Source of the DNA: Conus ventricosus
Taxonomy: Eukaryota; Mollusca; Gastropoda; Neogastropoda; Conidae
NCBI GenBank assembly: GCA_018398815.1
Contig: JAFLJL010004045.1
Span: 77,001 to 141,000 of the forward strand
DNA: 64,000 nucleotides
Reading direction: 5' to 3'
The position numbers and the translations under genes are program-made. The notes below the pieces were generated by a model. That model had not been told where the DNA came from. It saw nothing but the letters and a program-made list of their open reading frames with translations, and searched no databases. Below are positions 40,644-53,200 of the stretch, in pieces. How positions within the stretch are numbered: position 1 is the first letter of the stretch; each line of letters begins with the position of its first letter.

Positions 40644-41543
40644 ATGGAGCATACGAAGAAAATGATTTTAGTGGATCCTCGTGTGCTAGACTCTGTTCGC
40701 GGCCTCCAGTTCCTGATGCCACATCTGACAGTCTTAGGGACATGGATCAGCAGATGCGTGATATATTAGAGAACAATGATACAAGCGCCGAAGACAAGGC
40801 TAATATGTATCATCAGACCCTTTGGAAATATTTGAAACGTTTTGATCAGTTTAAGGAAAAACCACTGGGAGTAGTGACTGTTCAAGGCACAACACCTACT
40901 CAACCCAAACCGAAGCAGAAAGCAGAGACTGTTGATGACGCGTCAACTAACTCCCATGTTGACAAGCGTGGAGAAGGATGTTGTGGAGAGTGTACCAAAA
41001 ACGATGAAAAGCAAAGCGGAGCGCCTTTTAAACCGCGTTCAGAATCACCCAGATCTGAAATGGAACCAGCGAGGGGAAATCATTTGGCGAGGACAGCTGA
41101 TTAAAAACTCGAACCTCGTTGATTTGGTCAATGATGTGCTAAGAAAACGTCGCCACTTCCAACCCATTGGGTGGAAATCCTTTGCTGCTGCTCTCAGTGA
41201 TGCCAACATCCCCCAAGATTTAGTTGGAAACCCTGACCGTTGGAAGTTTATGACAACACAAATACCCGGCACCCTGTCCTATTCTTCACAGTCTACGGAA
41301 GGACCTGTCGGTGTGGGTTCCTCTTCCCCTCAACCCGTGTTTTCTACACCACAAATGCCAACACCCCCACCATCACTGAGAAACGTTGCCTTATCATCTA
41401 TCAAGAAGCCACGAGGTACAGAAGACTGACCAGTTGGAAGGGGAGACACCTTTTTCTTGGAGGAGAAAGACATACAGACGGATCCGGAAACAACAGAGAT
41501 TAAGCAAGACTGCACCTTTGATGGATTGGGAGTCATACTGACT
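40644..41543 (+). pseudogene. Polinton 'VDPRVL' accessory protein (copy C)
   Basis: Full span from MEHTKKMILVDPRVLDSVRG (ATG 40644) to the ...MDWESY end near 41543. The longest open part (40932-41429) covers TSVEKDVVESVPKTMKSKAE, the WRGQLIKNSNLVDLVNDVL domain, NPDRWKFMTTQIPG and a Pro/Ser tail. The N-terminal helix (DQQMRDILENNDTSAEDKAN) is followed by HQTLWKYLKRFDQF, which copies B and D keep only in part. Breaks near 40702, 40945 and 41427. Lies five bases after the previous gene. Confidence 0.68.
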
Positions 41544-41552
41544 ACACCTGAA

Positions 41553-42653
41553 ATGGCTCTGCGGAAAAATAAGAAAAAAATATCGAAACAGAACAGAATG
41601 TTGGGGCAGGCTTACTACACACCACAACGCCCTGGATCTTTTGGTGGTGTTCACGCCTTGAAACGTATAACGAAGGCAAAAGAGTCTGTGCTCAAAAAAT
41701 GGTTGAGTCACGAAGATGCTTATACTCTTCATAAACCTGTGCGACACAATTTGAGAGGAGGCGTGTTGTTGTAGGAGGAATGGACCATCAATGGCAAGCT
41801 GATCTGATTGACGTCCAACGCCTGAAGAAAAACAATGATGGTTTTAGCTATCTGCTGACAGTCATCGATGTCTTGTCTAAATATGCTTGGGTCGTTCCTT
41901 TGAAAAACAAGACAGGACCTGTGATGGTGGAGGCCTTTGAACGCATCCTTGAACAGGGTCGGAAACCCCTCAAACTTCAAACAGACAAAGGGCAGAGTTT
42001 CTGAACAAAACATTTCAAACGTTTTTGAAGGAAAGAAGAATACACTTTTTTTGTGACAGAAAACGAGGATACGAAAGCCTCTGTTGTAGAGAGACTGAAT
42101 CGCACTTTGAAAGAGAAGCTCTGGCGCTACTTTACCAGAAAAAATACTTTGAGATTTGTGGAAGTTTTACCACAGTTGGTAAAGGCATACAACCATTCGT
42201 TTCACCGCAGCATTCAGCGTGCTCCTGCAGAAGTGACAACACACAACAAGAAAATGTATGGCAGACTCTGTACAACAGCGACCAGCCTACGTCCTCCTCT
42301 CCTCACCCTAAACTGAAACTAGGAGATCGTGTACGCATCAGTAAAACGAGGAAGACATTTAAAAAAGGTTATTTGCCATCTTGGTCTGAAGAACTTTTAC
42401 AGTCAGTCGAATAAAAAAGACCATCCCAGTGACTTACATTCTCAAAGACGATCATGGAGAAGAGCTTCAAGGAACGTTTTATGACCAGGAGATACAGAAA
42501 GTGGGGGAGGAACAGATTTATCGTATTGAAGCGATCTTGAAGCAACGCAAAAAAGCTAATGGACAGCGTGAATATTTAATCAAATGGTATGGCTATGACT
42601 CTTCATTCAATTCATGGATTCCTCAGACAGCACTGACCACCTACGCACACTGA
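41553..42653 (+). pseudogene. Polinton DDE integrase with chromodomain (copy C)
   Basis: The clearest integrase copy. AYYTPQRPGSFGGVHALKRI and LSHEDAYTLHKPVR precede the core. A long open stretch (41780-42004) runs from QWQADLIDVQRL through LTVIDVLSKYAWVVPL to LQTDKGQSF. The catalytic Glu is in KASVVERLNRTLKEKLW (about 42090). The chromodomain reads EQIYRIEAILKQRKKANGQ then REYLIKWYGYDSSFNSWIPQ, open to the stop at 42653. Chromodomains in integrases are thought to steer insertion to marked chromatin. Breaks near 41750, 42004, 42050, 42246 and 42398. Confidence 0.87.
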
Positions 42654-42655
42654 CC

Positions 42656-42948
42656 ATGCCTGATCAGAACCAAGTAGAATCAGCTCTGACTCATGATGAT
42701 GATGAAACCATCACTCTACGCGGGTCCAGAAAATCTGCGCTGTGGCGTGTGTTATGGACGACGAGTTCCTCGCGGTGAAATTGTTTTCGGTTGTCAGACA
42801 CTCCTGGTTTATGTGGTGGTAGGTGTGGTCTCTATTTAATTTGAGTCGCGGTCAAGGAGTGGACAATTTGTGGGTGGCTCTTCTTGGGAGTTGTCTCGGG
42901 TACATCCTTCCAAATCCTAGCATCGATCCACGGCCAACTACCCACTGA
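42656..42948 (+). pseudogene. Small hydrophobic Polinton protein (copy C)
   Basis: MPDQNQVESA at ATG 42656, two bases after the integrase stop. The hydrophobic segment around FGCQTLLVYVVVGVSLFNL is again present, with one extra base near 42828 that shifts the frame. Ends at 42948, seven bases before the minor capsid start. Confidence 0.55.
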
Positions 42949-42955
42949 AACCAGT

Positions 42956-43712
42956 ATGTTCTACTTGACGTTACCCAGCAACAGCTCCATGTTGTACTAC
43001 CCCGATAACAACGCCAGTCACTTTTTACCAAACTGCCTCAACCGTGTGACTTGAACGGAGATTACGAAGTGGGCCTGTCTGAAATTCTGTTCAGCAACAC
43101 ATACTTTAACATCGAAGAACAAGAAATTTGGATTCATTTTCGCCCCGATGGAGAGTCAGATCAACAGTCGAAACAACTACCTGCGGGACTGTATGAATCA
43201 GCAGAATTTTTGACTCATACTTTAAACCTAGTTTATCGATGGTCTGTGAAGAAAGAAAAAGAAGGCAACATCAAACTGTATTATAATCGTGCTACCCGAA
43301 AAGTGAGAGTTAGACTGTATGATGCTGATAGCGTTCTCCAGATCAGCCCAGCATTAAGAGATATCTTGAGTCTGGAGAGAGACATTATGTATGGGAAAGG
43401 TGTCTATGAAAGTAAAAACCAAATACATCTCCAACGAGGGTTTGAGGGTGTCTATGTCTACTGCGACTTGGTTCAACCACGTCCTGTTGGTGATGTGATG
43501 GTTCCCTTGCTCCGAATTGTCCCGACTGGGAATCAGAGCACTGAAGTCGTACATCATATTTTGAAAAACCCAACTATATTCCTCTGAGTAGGTTCCAGTT
43601 CAACACAGTGGAAATCCTTTTAACCAAAGACACGGGCAAGCCTCTGTCATTTGACAAAGGGAAAACCATCGTGACGCTTCACTTTCGGCGCAGACGACCT
43701 GACGGTCTTTAA
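42956..43712 (+). pseudogene. Polinton minor capsid (penton-type) protein (copy C)
   Basis: Best copy of this gene. A 178-codon open stretch (43051-43587) runs from NGDYEVGLSEILFSNTYFNI through RLYDADSVLQISPALRDIL and YVYCDLVQPRPVGDVMVPLL to VVHHILKNP. The start MFYLTLPSNSSM is at 42956, and a frame change near 43030 separates it. The C-terminal FDKGKTIVTLHFRRRRPDGL lies in another frame after 43570. Predicted single jelly-roll vertex protein. Confidence 0.87.
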
Positions 43713-43715
43713 GAG

Positions 43716-43970
43716 ATGGTGCGTCACGTTCCCTTGAACACCGATGGAAAAGCTTATGAAGACTATTACTGCGCCCAAGCTGGTCATGGGCTTCCTGTGT
43801 TTATAGGGGAAGAAATTACCGAGGGAGAGGACTTGGAAACCTTCTAGGAGGACTCGGGCGTACTCTCATCCCATTGTTAAAAAGTGGTGGAAAGGCTTTA
43901 CTGAAGGAAGGGACTCGAACTGGCATGCAGCTTGCGCAAGATGTGCTGTCTGGGCAAAATTTGAAGTCCG
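43716..43970 (+). pseudogene. pVI-like small virion protein, truncated (copy C)
   Basis: MVRHVPLNTDGKAYEDYYCA at ATG 43716, then a damaged Gly-rich segment. The gene is cut at 43970 (…TTGAAGTCCG), where copies A and B continue with the basic C-terminal half. Beyond the junction lies the 3' end of PolB on the opposite strand. Confidence 0.65.
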
Positions 43971-46900
43971 TATCCAATCTGCAAAGGGAGTGCCCAGTTG
44001 ATTTTTTTCTTGCTCAGTTCCACCTCTACTACACCCCCTCCTAGCTCGGTCAGTGTTTGAAACCGACTTTGATTCACCAGTTTGGGTACTTGGTCAGCTG
44101 TGACGTAGTGAATGTCCCTGTGTTTTGGCGATGTTAGTCAGAGTTTTGCCGTAGGCGCTGTTGCCGAGCAACTTGAAAGTTTCAGCCAAGACTGTTTGGG
44201 ATGAATCAAGGTCCCCCCTTTCTACGTGCATCAGACACGTCGTTCGCCAAACTGTCTAAAACACGAGTTGGGTGTGTACTCAATGATCAGTGTGATGTTG
44301 CTTACTTTCAACCCATGCTCCAAGTACCATTGAGTAAAGGAGTGGCGAGAAGAATTTTTTTTCCATAGTAGCTAGCCAACAAAGTGCGACGTGGTCGACT
44401 CAGGAGTTTGTGCTTTTCTGCGTATTCCTGCATGTAATTCACCATGTTGTCTTTCCCAACGGTCGCATTTTAAAGATAGGTTGAAGTTCAGAAAAGTGTT
44501 CTTTCAGACTGTCGGGCACACAAATGTCACATTCAATCAGACCAAACAGAGTGTCATTTTTGACAGCGTTCAAAATACCTTGTTCTGTGATAGAAGACAT
44601 ACCCTGTACACCGTGTCATGCTTCGAGTCCCAACCGTCGACGCGGATGGTCTGCGCCCTAAACTATGTTCTTTCCCGTTAAACTTGTGCTGTATGTGTAT
44701 GTTGTTTGTGTGCGCCATCCACTCTAACCATTCTCTCGCTTGCTGACCATACACGTCCGTTCTTTCTGCCTTAAAGCCCGTCTCACATCTTCTAACAGTT
44801 GGGTGTTGTGTGGGCATGGGTTGCATGATAGCCCACAGGTAAAGTGCATTGGCGTCATAGCCTCGAACCGACTGAACAGGTTTGTCCGAATTGTCACGAA
44901 TGAATGTTCTGTCTTTTTCGTGATATCTGTGAAAGATAATGGAGGGCCACCAACAATATTGCCACAGAACAGCGTATGTCGGTCTTCTGTTTTTCATTGA
45001 AGAGAGAAAAGTACACACCCAGGAGATAGGGTTTGAAACAAGTATTTCAGTGTGATGCCTGGAACAGAGATACCATCTTTCAGAAGATCAACGCCTAAAC
45101 GCGAATACATGTCAATCTGGGCTTGAAGAGCCTGCATGAATGGCGCCACATCCTTATTGTTGTACCACACCAGGAAATCTTGCAAACTGGTCATATGGTT
45201 TTCCTTCCACACGTGTTGACAGAAGGCGTACTCTTCCTCTGTGATGTTTTCATTTTTGAGTTTGCTAAAAAAAAAAAGGCGGCGTGAGGTGGGAGGAGGA
45301 GGTTTCTTTCAGTTTGTCCAAACTGGTCATGTACTCATAACAAAAGTACCCTTTGGTTCCTCCACCCCAAACGCTTTGAGATATTTTGAATATGAAAATC
45401 CAGGGCCAAAAAGTTGCAAATGTCCAAAAACTTGAGTTTCTGACTGGCGATACACATGTATTGATTGTTGCGTTTCACCACAACTTGAATGGGTTTTGCT
45501 TTTTGACTTTTTGTTTTTTTTCCTCCCTCGCCTCTTCTTCGTCTCTCTCCCCCCCTCCTCCTCCTCTTTCTCCTCTTCCTCTTCCCCCAGCTCCTCAGCA
45601 AAATCAAACCCGTCTGGTTGGACTGACTAATTTCCTCTACATTGTCTGTCATAGCAGTCATATCCATAAACCTCTGAATCAAATAGGGTTTGATGACATT
45701 GAGGTCATACTTGGAAGAATTAAACCCACCACGGGCAGTTCGTGGAGGTACTCTTCCAGTTTTTCTTTCAAGGAACGCACAGGAATGTGGTGGAGAGTTT
45801 ACAGACTCGTCACCCTGCGAAGGATCAATCATGGCTTCTAACGTATCAAACGCATCTTCAAAATATTCACGGAGAAGAGAAAAAAGGAGGTTTCTGAAAT
45901 CTGTTCCAAATACTTCACCATGGTGTCAACAAGTTTGCGGGGGGTCCCCATCACTCACGAAACAACGAGGCTCTTCAAACCCAGGTACATTGGAAGCGAC
46001 AGCGACAGAGAGGGGAACGTGTCTAGCTGTGTATGTTGTGCTGGAGTGTGCTTGTTTGTTTGTGGTAAGTCATCGTGTCGAAGAACACTTCAAAGTCAAA
46101 AGTAGCTCTGTAAGGAAAAACGAAATCAGGATCAACAGAAATACCATAACGACAGAGTTGCTGCAACACCGATTCCGGTGGTGTGTACACCCTCCTATGT
46201 ATGTGTGTTGAGTCTGACCGCCTTGACACGTGTTCTCGTGTTTGTTTAGCTCCCTAAGCGTATGCCAGAGTTTGCCACATTTTGGAACAAGCTAGCGCAT
46301 GGCCTAACTTGTCAATGTCAATGATGTGCATAAAATGATGTTTGTACACCAACACTTTAAGCGTGTCTGCATGTTTGTAATCACTGCGACGACAAGGAAC
46401 GAGGCACGGGGGTGTTTGCTTTTCATCAAATTCAAACACATCCACATTGATCTGAAACATAGCTTCAACCTATCCCAACTCTAACAGAGTAATGCCTGGA
46501 AAATGTATGGTGGGTGACTTACACCCTACCCACTGCTGATAGAGAGCCTTGGTTTGTTTTTGTAGGGAATGTATAGAAGCGCCTTGGTGGAGAGCGAGAC
46601 AACGAAAGAAACAAAGTCCGTCGTTGTAAACAAAACCATGGTGTTCATCTTTTTGCAGCGTGTTCAGAAAACGATTGTTGGCAATGTAGTCAGGCAGTGA
46701 GTCACAGCCACAACCAATGGGAAAGTCAGGTAGAGGGTACACATAGAAAGATGTAACATGATGGCCTGAACAGAGTAACGAGAGTTGGGTCGTTCTCTCT
46801 GAACATGTCCCAACATGTCATGACCACGCAAGTCAGAAAGAAAGGACAGAAAATCTTGTTTGTATTGATGAGCCGAGGCTTGTCTAGAGCCCTGTGGTTA

Positions 46901-47521
46901 CGAGGCATGAAAGAAAGACAGATCTCCCTGCTCTTTATGTCTGAGAAGAAAAGAATGAGAAAAATTAATTTTAAAACGTTGTTTTGTTCATGGAAAACAT
47001 CCAAAAGCTGATCATCCCATTTGGGAGAATCATCAGAAGGGTCCCAAAACAAAGTGTAGACAGATTGAACTTTACCAGGGCGCTTATGGTTTTGATAGCG
47101 TTCCAATATTTGTCATACATCTCTTTCACATCCGGAGATAAATGATCTAACAGCTGTTTTTCTTTACGCTGGTGTGTTCAATCTTTTCTCGGGTCGAAAA
47201 AAGATAAAACAGACTCACTGTCACTTTTGCGCTTCCTTCCCGCAGCGTGTACCCCTGACGTCTTCCTCGGTGTTGGTTTTCCACCGTCATGGGTCCGCAT
47301 GTGTTTGGTCCAGTGGTCTTTGCGACCAAAACCAACATGACACACGGGGCACACATGACTGATCAGTCGTTCGTGTTGAGCCCGACATGGCGGTTGCGGT
47401 TGGCTCTGTCGGTAAACACAGCAGGACACTCAGGGCAGGTAAAAGAGGAAGCTGAAGTCTGGGTATCTTCTTCTTTCTGTGCAGACATGTTTCTGGCACT
47501 CGCGTAGACGTGATCGTTCAT
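43971..47521 (-). pseudogene. Protein-primed family B DNA polymerase, C-terminally truncated (copy C)
   Basis: Element replication polymerase. Start ATG 47521 (MNDHVYASARNM). Two N-terminal zinc fingers follow: FTCPECPAVFTDRANRNRHV, then VCPVCHVGFGRKDHWTKHMR. Next come CGCDSLPDYIANNRFLNTLQ and FEFDEKQTPPC...CRRS. The 3'-5' exonuclease shows ATFDFEVFF (about 46095-46120), FNSSKYDLNVIKPYLI (about 45690-45725) and LKFLDICNFLA (about 45405-45435). Polymerase motif A lies in RGYDANALYLWAIMQPMPT (about 44820-44870), and motif B in KLLGNSAYGKTLTN (about 44137-44175). The sequence stops at LPLQIGY at the deletion junction, just before the region where motif C (DTDS) is expected. At least ten frameshifts. 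Dead as assembled. Confidence 0.85.
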
Positions 47522-47959
47522 GGTAATTCGTTGACGAAAGGCAACGGGAGCTGATAGGCAGTGAGTTCAGCGACAGTCTCTGTGCGTCTGATGCAAGACT
47601 AAGAACCTCTTTTGTCTTTTTGTCAGGAAGTGCTCTGCCACCTCAATCCGCTTCTGTGTTGCTTCCCTTCTCAGAGTACTGTCTCCTTTGTCCCATTGTT
47701 CCAAATGCTCCTCGGTGTCATAATAACCGCCGCCACACCCACCCCACGCGTCTTTTGTTCTGTAGTATTGATTAATGACCCGCAGCCCCCCTAAGCTCTT
47801 TGTTCTTTGTTTCTGACACGCCTCCCTTCAACCTTGGCGCGTGTTTCAAATACCTCATCAAGAGCAACAGCCACCCCAACCGAATCACAGCAGTTCTTCG
47901 ACAACACTCTCATTCGTAAGTACTTTTTCTGTCTGTCTGTCTCTGTCTCTTTCTTTCTT

Positions 47960-47990
<31 letters not shown>

Positions 47991-48575
47991 ACTCTCTCTC
48001 TCTCTCTCTCTCTCTGTGCGTCTAGTACGTACCACTATCGCACATTTATTTCCACTTCATCCATGGACTTATTCCGACATTATTTCTTGTTCCAGTTGAT
48101 GACGATGAGTGAAGCGCCACCACGACCAACACTGCCGCCATCACCACCACCACCACCACCACCGCCGCCATCACCACACCACCTTCACTACCATGACCAA
48201 CACCGCCGCCATCACCGCCACCATCGCCACCACCATCACCCTCTATGTGTGTGTTTTTATGTCTGTGTGTCTGTCTGTTTGTTTGTCCGTCTATGTTTGT
48301 GTCTGTGATCTGTTTCGTTTCGTTCATCCACTGTGAGAAATAAAGGGCAAACCCCAAATGGTGTATCGATCAGAGAGCGTCGTTCATCTTTAATGGCCTC
48401 CTGTCTGATATGTCACTTGGCTGCCTACAACACCGAGGACGAGGTACAGTCAACGGGGACCTTGAGGGAACAATGCTCATCAATCAGTCATCTTCAACGC
48501 TCATCAGTATGTCAGAAAGGTGAGTGGTAGCGCAAACGGGTGTTCCGAGGGAAAGGGAAAAAAATGTGTCGTCAT
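47522..48575. other. PolB-side subterminal region of copy C, simple repeats
   Basis: No gene recognised. It contains a (CT)n tract (47935-48015) and a CCACCG/CACCAC trinucleotide tract (48115-48240). Bases from about 48424 to the end recur at 55468-55600, where the assembly repeats itself. Confidence 0.5.
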
Positions 48576-48793
48576 CACTGTCATCACCGCCATCTCTTTT
48601 TTTTTTAACACGCCTACGTCAGCGGACAACCACGCGGCAAACGAGAAAACACCCCCATTTATTTTATTAAAAAAAAAAAAAAAACCACGGCGTCGACAAA
48701 CATCGATCCGAACGCGCGTCAGCAACACGAAACACCCCTATCTATTTTTAACCCACTACGTCAGCAAACAACCACCCCACCAAACAACAAAGA
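48576..48793 (-). repeat. Right TIR of Polinton copy C, cut by element Z
   Basis: Inverted match to 39110-39344. It stops at …CAAACAACAAAGA, where the Z LTR begins, so the outer half of the TIR is displaced beyond the window. Confidence 0.85.
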
Positions 48794-50218
48794 TGTCACG
48801 ACCGACCCCTGGAGGTCTGCCCTGACAGGATCGGTCTAGGTGGAGTGAAGGGAGTGACTGACCTCACACCGCAAGAGACCACAAAAATAAAATTACGAAA
48901 CAACCCACCCCTTTTATTCCCACCAACAAACACCCATAAAAAACCCATTCCAACACACCCAAAAATACACACAATTAACCTTTCCAACCCACACAGAATG
49001 CAAAAATTAAAAATAAAAAAATTTAAACCAAACGACTTACACAATCACAATCAAGCATTTAAACACATATGACATAAAACACAATTTAAAAAAACATTTC
49101 CAGCATCCAACCCTTCCCCCCAAAGGATTTCCCCACCCCCCCCCTCCCCCCAAAAGTCTACTGGAGCACCCTGCCCCGAAACTAGGTGCCCAAACCGGGT
49201 GGGTTTTTCTTGAAGAGTTTCGTTAAAGGGCCCGACACCCTCGACACACACAAGAAAACAGGGAAAGGGGCGCCCTGGGGGGGGAACGTGGCGTTTTTTA
49301 CTGGTTTTTCCTGGAGGGGGAACCGGGGCCGGCCAGTCAAAACCAGGGGCCTTTTCCAAAACCAAAAACGTGTCCCGCCCCATTTCGAAAACCCAAACCA
49401 GCCCGGGGCCAAACCCAACGGGGCCCCAACCATTCTTGGAAACCAACCTTTCCGCGGCCCCCACCAGACGGGGCCCCAGAAAACGGGGTTCCCAAACCCG
49501 CCCACGGCCCCAACCCAAAAAGCGAGGCCCCAATCCAGAGCGGGCCCCAACCATCGGGGGAAACCAACCAGTCCAGGCCCGGGGTAAACCCCCCCGGGAG
49601 GGGGGAAAAAAAAGTAGCAGCTACCCGGGGTGACCCCGAAAGGCGGAAAAAAAAACGACCCCTTCCCCTCTGCCATCGAGAGGACAGAGGGCCAGATGGG
49701 GAAAAAGAAAAGGGGATGCCCCTCCTAAGGCCACTGTAGGAATTGAAGAAAAACCGGGGACTGCCCCTTCGAGATCCCGGTTGAAGAACCAAGCCCGGAG
49801 CGGCGCTCCCAAAAACATCTCCGCCGAGTGAAGAGCAAAAACCTCCCTCAGCAAAGGCGGCCAACTTTGCCACAAAAACGTCACAGAGTGACCAAAAATT
49901 TTAAAAAACAAAAAGAAATGAAGCACGTGCGACGGGAAAAAAGGGACGGGCAAAGGCCGAAAGACAGAAATTTTTCGAGAGAAAGGAAACCAGCCCCCCG
50001 GGAAACCCGAGGAGAATAGAAACGGGCAGTGGAATTAAGAGAGAGAGAGAGAGAAAGAAAAAACCGAAGGGAGCTGAACTACAACAAGGGCAACCGCACC
50101 ACAAGCCGCACAAAGGGGACGGACACGAGACAAAAACCAACGTTAAAAAACAAATGAAAAATTCCGCCCCCCCAAAAGAGGGGTCAAACGTCAAAGGCCT
50201 CTTTACAAACTCGTGACA
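48794..50218 (-). repeat. 3' LTR of Z, first copy
   Basis: TGTCACGACC... to ...ACTCGTGACA, 1,425 bp, followed by AACCCCCCTTTCT (a polypurine tract on the minus strand, 50219-50231). Confidence 0.8.
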
Positions 50219-53200
50219 AACCCCCCTTTCTAAAAGCACGGGTTCTCGAGATACAGGCCCCTTTAAAACCTTGCTCATTTTGAAAAATTCACAAAAATTT
50301 GGGAACCAAACCCCAAAACCCCGTGATCGCCCGAGAAACCTAAACCCAAATTACAAACTTTCACAAACCAGAATCACAACCGAAAATAAAAAAAATACTA
50401 CATTTTCAAACAACAAAGGGGGGGGGGGGGGCAAACCTTTCCCCAACCCCAATGAAAGTAACAACCGAACCATTGGGATTCACTACCGTTAAAAACACTG
50501 AAGTGAAAACCCCACTACACCTGATACATAGCCCAAAAAGGGATAGACCCGGTTGGGGGGAAAGTGCCCCCCTGACTTTTTTTTCCAATGTGTTTATTTC
50601 CCGGAGCTCCTAAAAAAAACGCATCCGTATTACGGGAACCCCCAGTTTATAGGGAAAATTTTAACGAAAAGACTCTGCATTTTCCCCCGCCCAACCCATG
50701 AGTCAAACGATGAGGGCCCGGATCCGGTCCAGGATTTGGGAAAAGGATGATGATCCCCTTTCCAGCACAAACTCACGGCCGTCCAATAGGGGTAAATTTT
50801 CCCTTTAGGGCCCCCAAAAACGACTGCCAAACACTTTCCAATCGGGGTATCTAGTCTGGGGCCGTCAGGGGTTTTTTGCTCGCAAAAGCAAGCGGGGAGT
50901 CCCTTCCCCTAAACTTCCCGCAACAAAACCCCCAATCCCCCCCGAAAGAAGCATCAGTCCCCAGGACAAAAGGGAGACTAGATCGGGAGAGCCAAGACTG
51001 GGCGAGTATTAGGGCCTTTTTCAAGGCGTCAAAACCCGTTGGCAACTCTCAACCCCAAAATAGACGTTTTTTGGCTTCTTTTCCCTTTTTTCAGGCAGTG
51101 AGGGGCAAGGCAACTTTCCCCAAAGTTTTTAAAGAACTTTCGGGAGAAACCCCCAATTTCCCAAGAAAAGAACCCCAAAATTCCCCTTTTTTAAACCCAA
51201 AGGTTTGGCAAACCCGCAAAAATTTTGGGCACCTTTTCTTCCTCAGGGCAAACAAACCCCCCGCAAATGATGCCCCAGAAAGGGAAAACTCGTCCGACCC
51301 AAACTGACATTTGGAAGGAACGGGGCCCACATCTGAACCCGGGGAAGACGAAGAAACAGCCACGTAGGGGCGAAACTTTCAGCCCCCAATCTCCCGAGCG
51401 AGTAGCAGGTCGTCCGAAAAATTTTTCAGATCAGGGGGTATCGAGAGGGAGAACAATTTTTCCCCATGACGCGACGAAAAATTTTTTTCCCCAGTTTTGA
51501 GGCCAAAAGGGATCACTTTCCCCTGGGCCCCCTTCAGGCGTCCCGGAAAACCCCTTTTGGGGTTTTTTCCCTCTTCGCATTGGGAAACTGCCAGTACCCT
51601 TTGCGAGATCGAACTTTGAGAAAAAGGGCCCGACTCAGCTTGAGCGAAGTTTTTGGGCACATCCGGGATAGGGGCACATCAAACCCCTAGAACCCTTTAT
51701 TCAGCCGACGAAAATCACGCAAAACCCAAAAATTTTCCCCCCCTTTAATTAAACCCGAAGGATGGGGGGGTAAGTACGGAGAAAATCGCACGTTTAATGA
51801 CCCCCAACCTCAACATGGCCTGCACCCCTGCGGAAAAAAAGACGCCGAGAGTGAGGCAAGGGGAAATGTTGAAACCCCAAAAAAGGGGGCTCGGTGGGCA
51901 AAGCCAGTGTACACTCGCCCCAAAGGGGACTGTGCAGGGGCCGATCCCGTGAAACACGCCCCGGAACTTCCCCGGGACAAGCTGTGGGAGTTGATCAAAC
52001 TGGCCCGAGGGGAGGTTTGAACCGGGAAACCAAAAATCCTGCCACGACTCTTTCCCCGACGGGGAGGAACAGTGGATTTCCTAGGGCCCCCGACACGGCG
52101 TGCCCTCGCCACTCCCCCACAACGACATGGTTGGGAACCCCCCTGCCCCCGCTTTTGTCGCCCCAAAGCCTTCAGGAGGAAAACGTTTTTACCCGGGGTT
52201 TTTCCCTTTCCCCCACGGCACAAAGAATCCGGTAGTCCCCGTCACCCACCCACTTCAGACCACGAAGGGACCCTCCCAAACAAACTGCAGCTTGTTCCTT
52301 TTTTTTGGGGGAAAAGGGAAACAACACCCCCATCACCTGGGTCAAACCCCCCAAAAGTTCAACACTGCTTTGGTCCCTAACCCAAAACCTTGTATTTGGG
52401 TTTTTGCCGACTGCAAGTGTTGCTGACAACTGGGAATTTTCAGCGATGCGGTTTGGGGTAAAAACACCACAAAACGACTCTCCTCCCTTTTCATTTGGGT
52501 TTCCCCATCATCGTGGGTCCACAAACGCTTCAGGTTTTTGGTTGGGGCCTCGCACTGTTCGCCAAAACAGGAGTTCAAAAACCCGGAAAAAACCCATTCT
52601 TTCCCTTTTGGGAAACCCCCTGTACGAAAAGTAAAGCAGGGAAAAAACGACCCCCTCACGAGGTTGCTCTGCACATACGACGCAACATCTTCTTCCCAAA
52701 GCCCATTTAAACGCTCTACAAGGCCCTTTGGGCCCCGCAAAATAGGGTGACTTTTTTCCGTGAATATTGAAACAGAGGTTTTAAAACCCCCTGCATGACT
52801 TCCCGGGCAGAAAACTGGGTCCCCGGTCCGAAAGGAAAAATTTTTGGGCCGCCATGCCGTTCCCCCTAACTGCCAGAGAGCTTTAGCTACAGAAAGGGGG
52901 GGGCCCATAGTTCCAAAACGGGAAAACCTCGGGTACCCGATTCGCGAATCCCCACAACCAAGAATTTTCGGGGGACCCCGCCCGGGTGGGCTTAATGGGG
53001 TTTCCCCAAACCCGGTCGACCCCCGGACCTTGCTGAATGGCTCCCCCCCCCCCGAGGCACTACCCAAAAGGGGAAAACCTTCAAAACGACCCTTAGGCCG
53101 TTGTCCCTTGGCAGACAACTCAACGCGGAAAAACTGCCTAACCTTTATTTCATCCCTGGGCCCGAAAGAAGTCCTTCTTTCACCCGGAGTCCCCCTGGAA

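Larger units (their letters stand above)
38904..48793 (+). mobile_element. Polinton copy C, both TIRs present, internally deleted
   Basis: Starts with TIR tip AGTAGTAAGG at 38904. A plus-strand array (ATPase to pVI-like gene) runs to 43970, then PolB on the minus strand from 43971 to 47521. The right TIR begins near 48576 and is cut at 48793 by Gypsy element Z. Compared with copies A and B, everything from the middle of the pVI-like gene through the PC4-like gene, plus the end of PolB, is missing at the 43970/43971 junction. Confidence 0.88.

Noticed and set aside
48109..48336. His/Pro-rich and Val-rich frames
   Set aside because: Trinucleotide and GT repeats, not genes.
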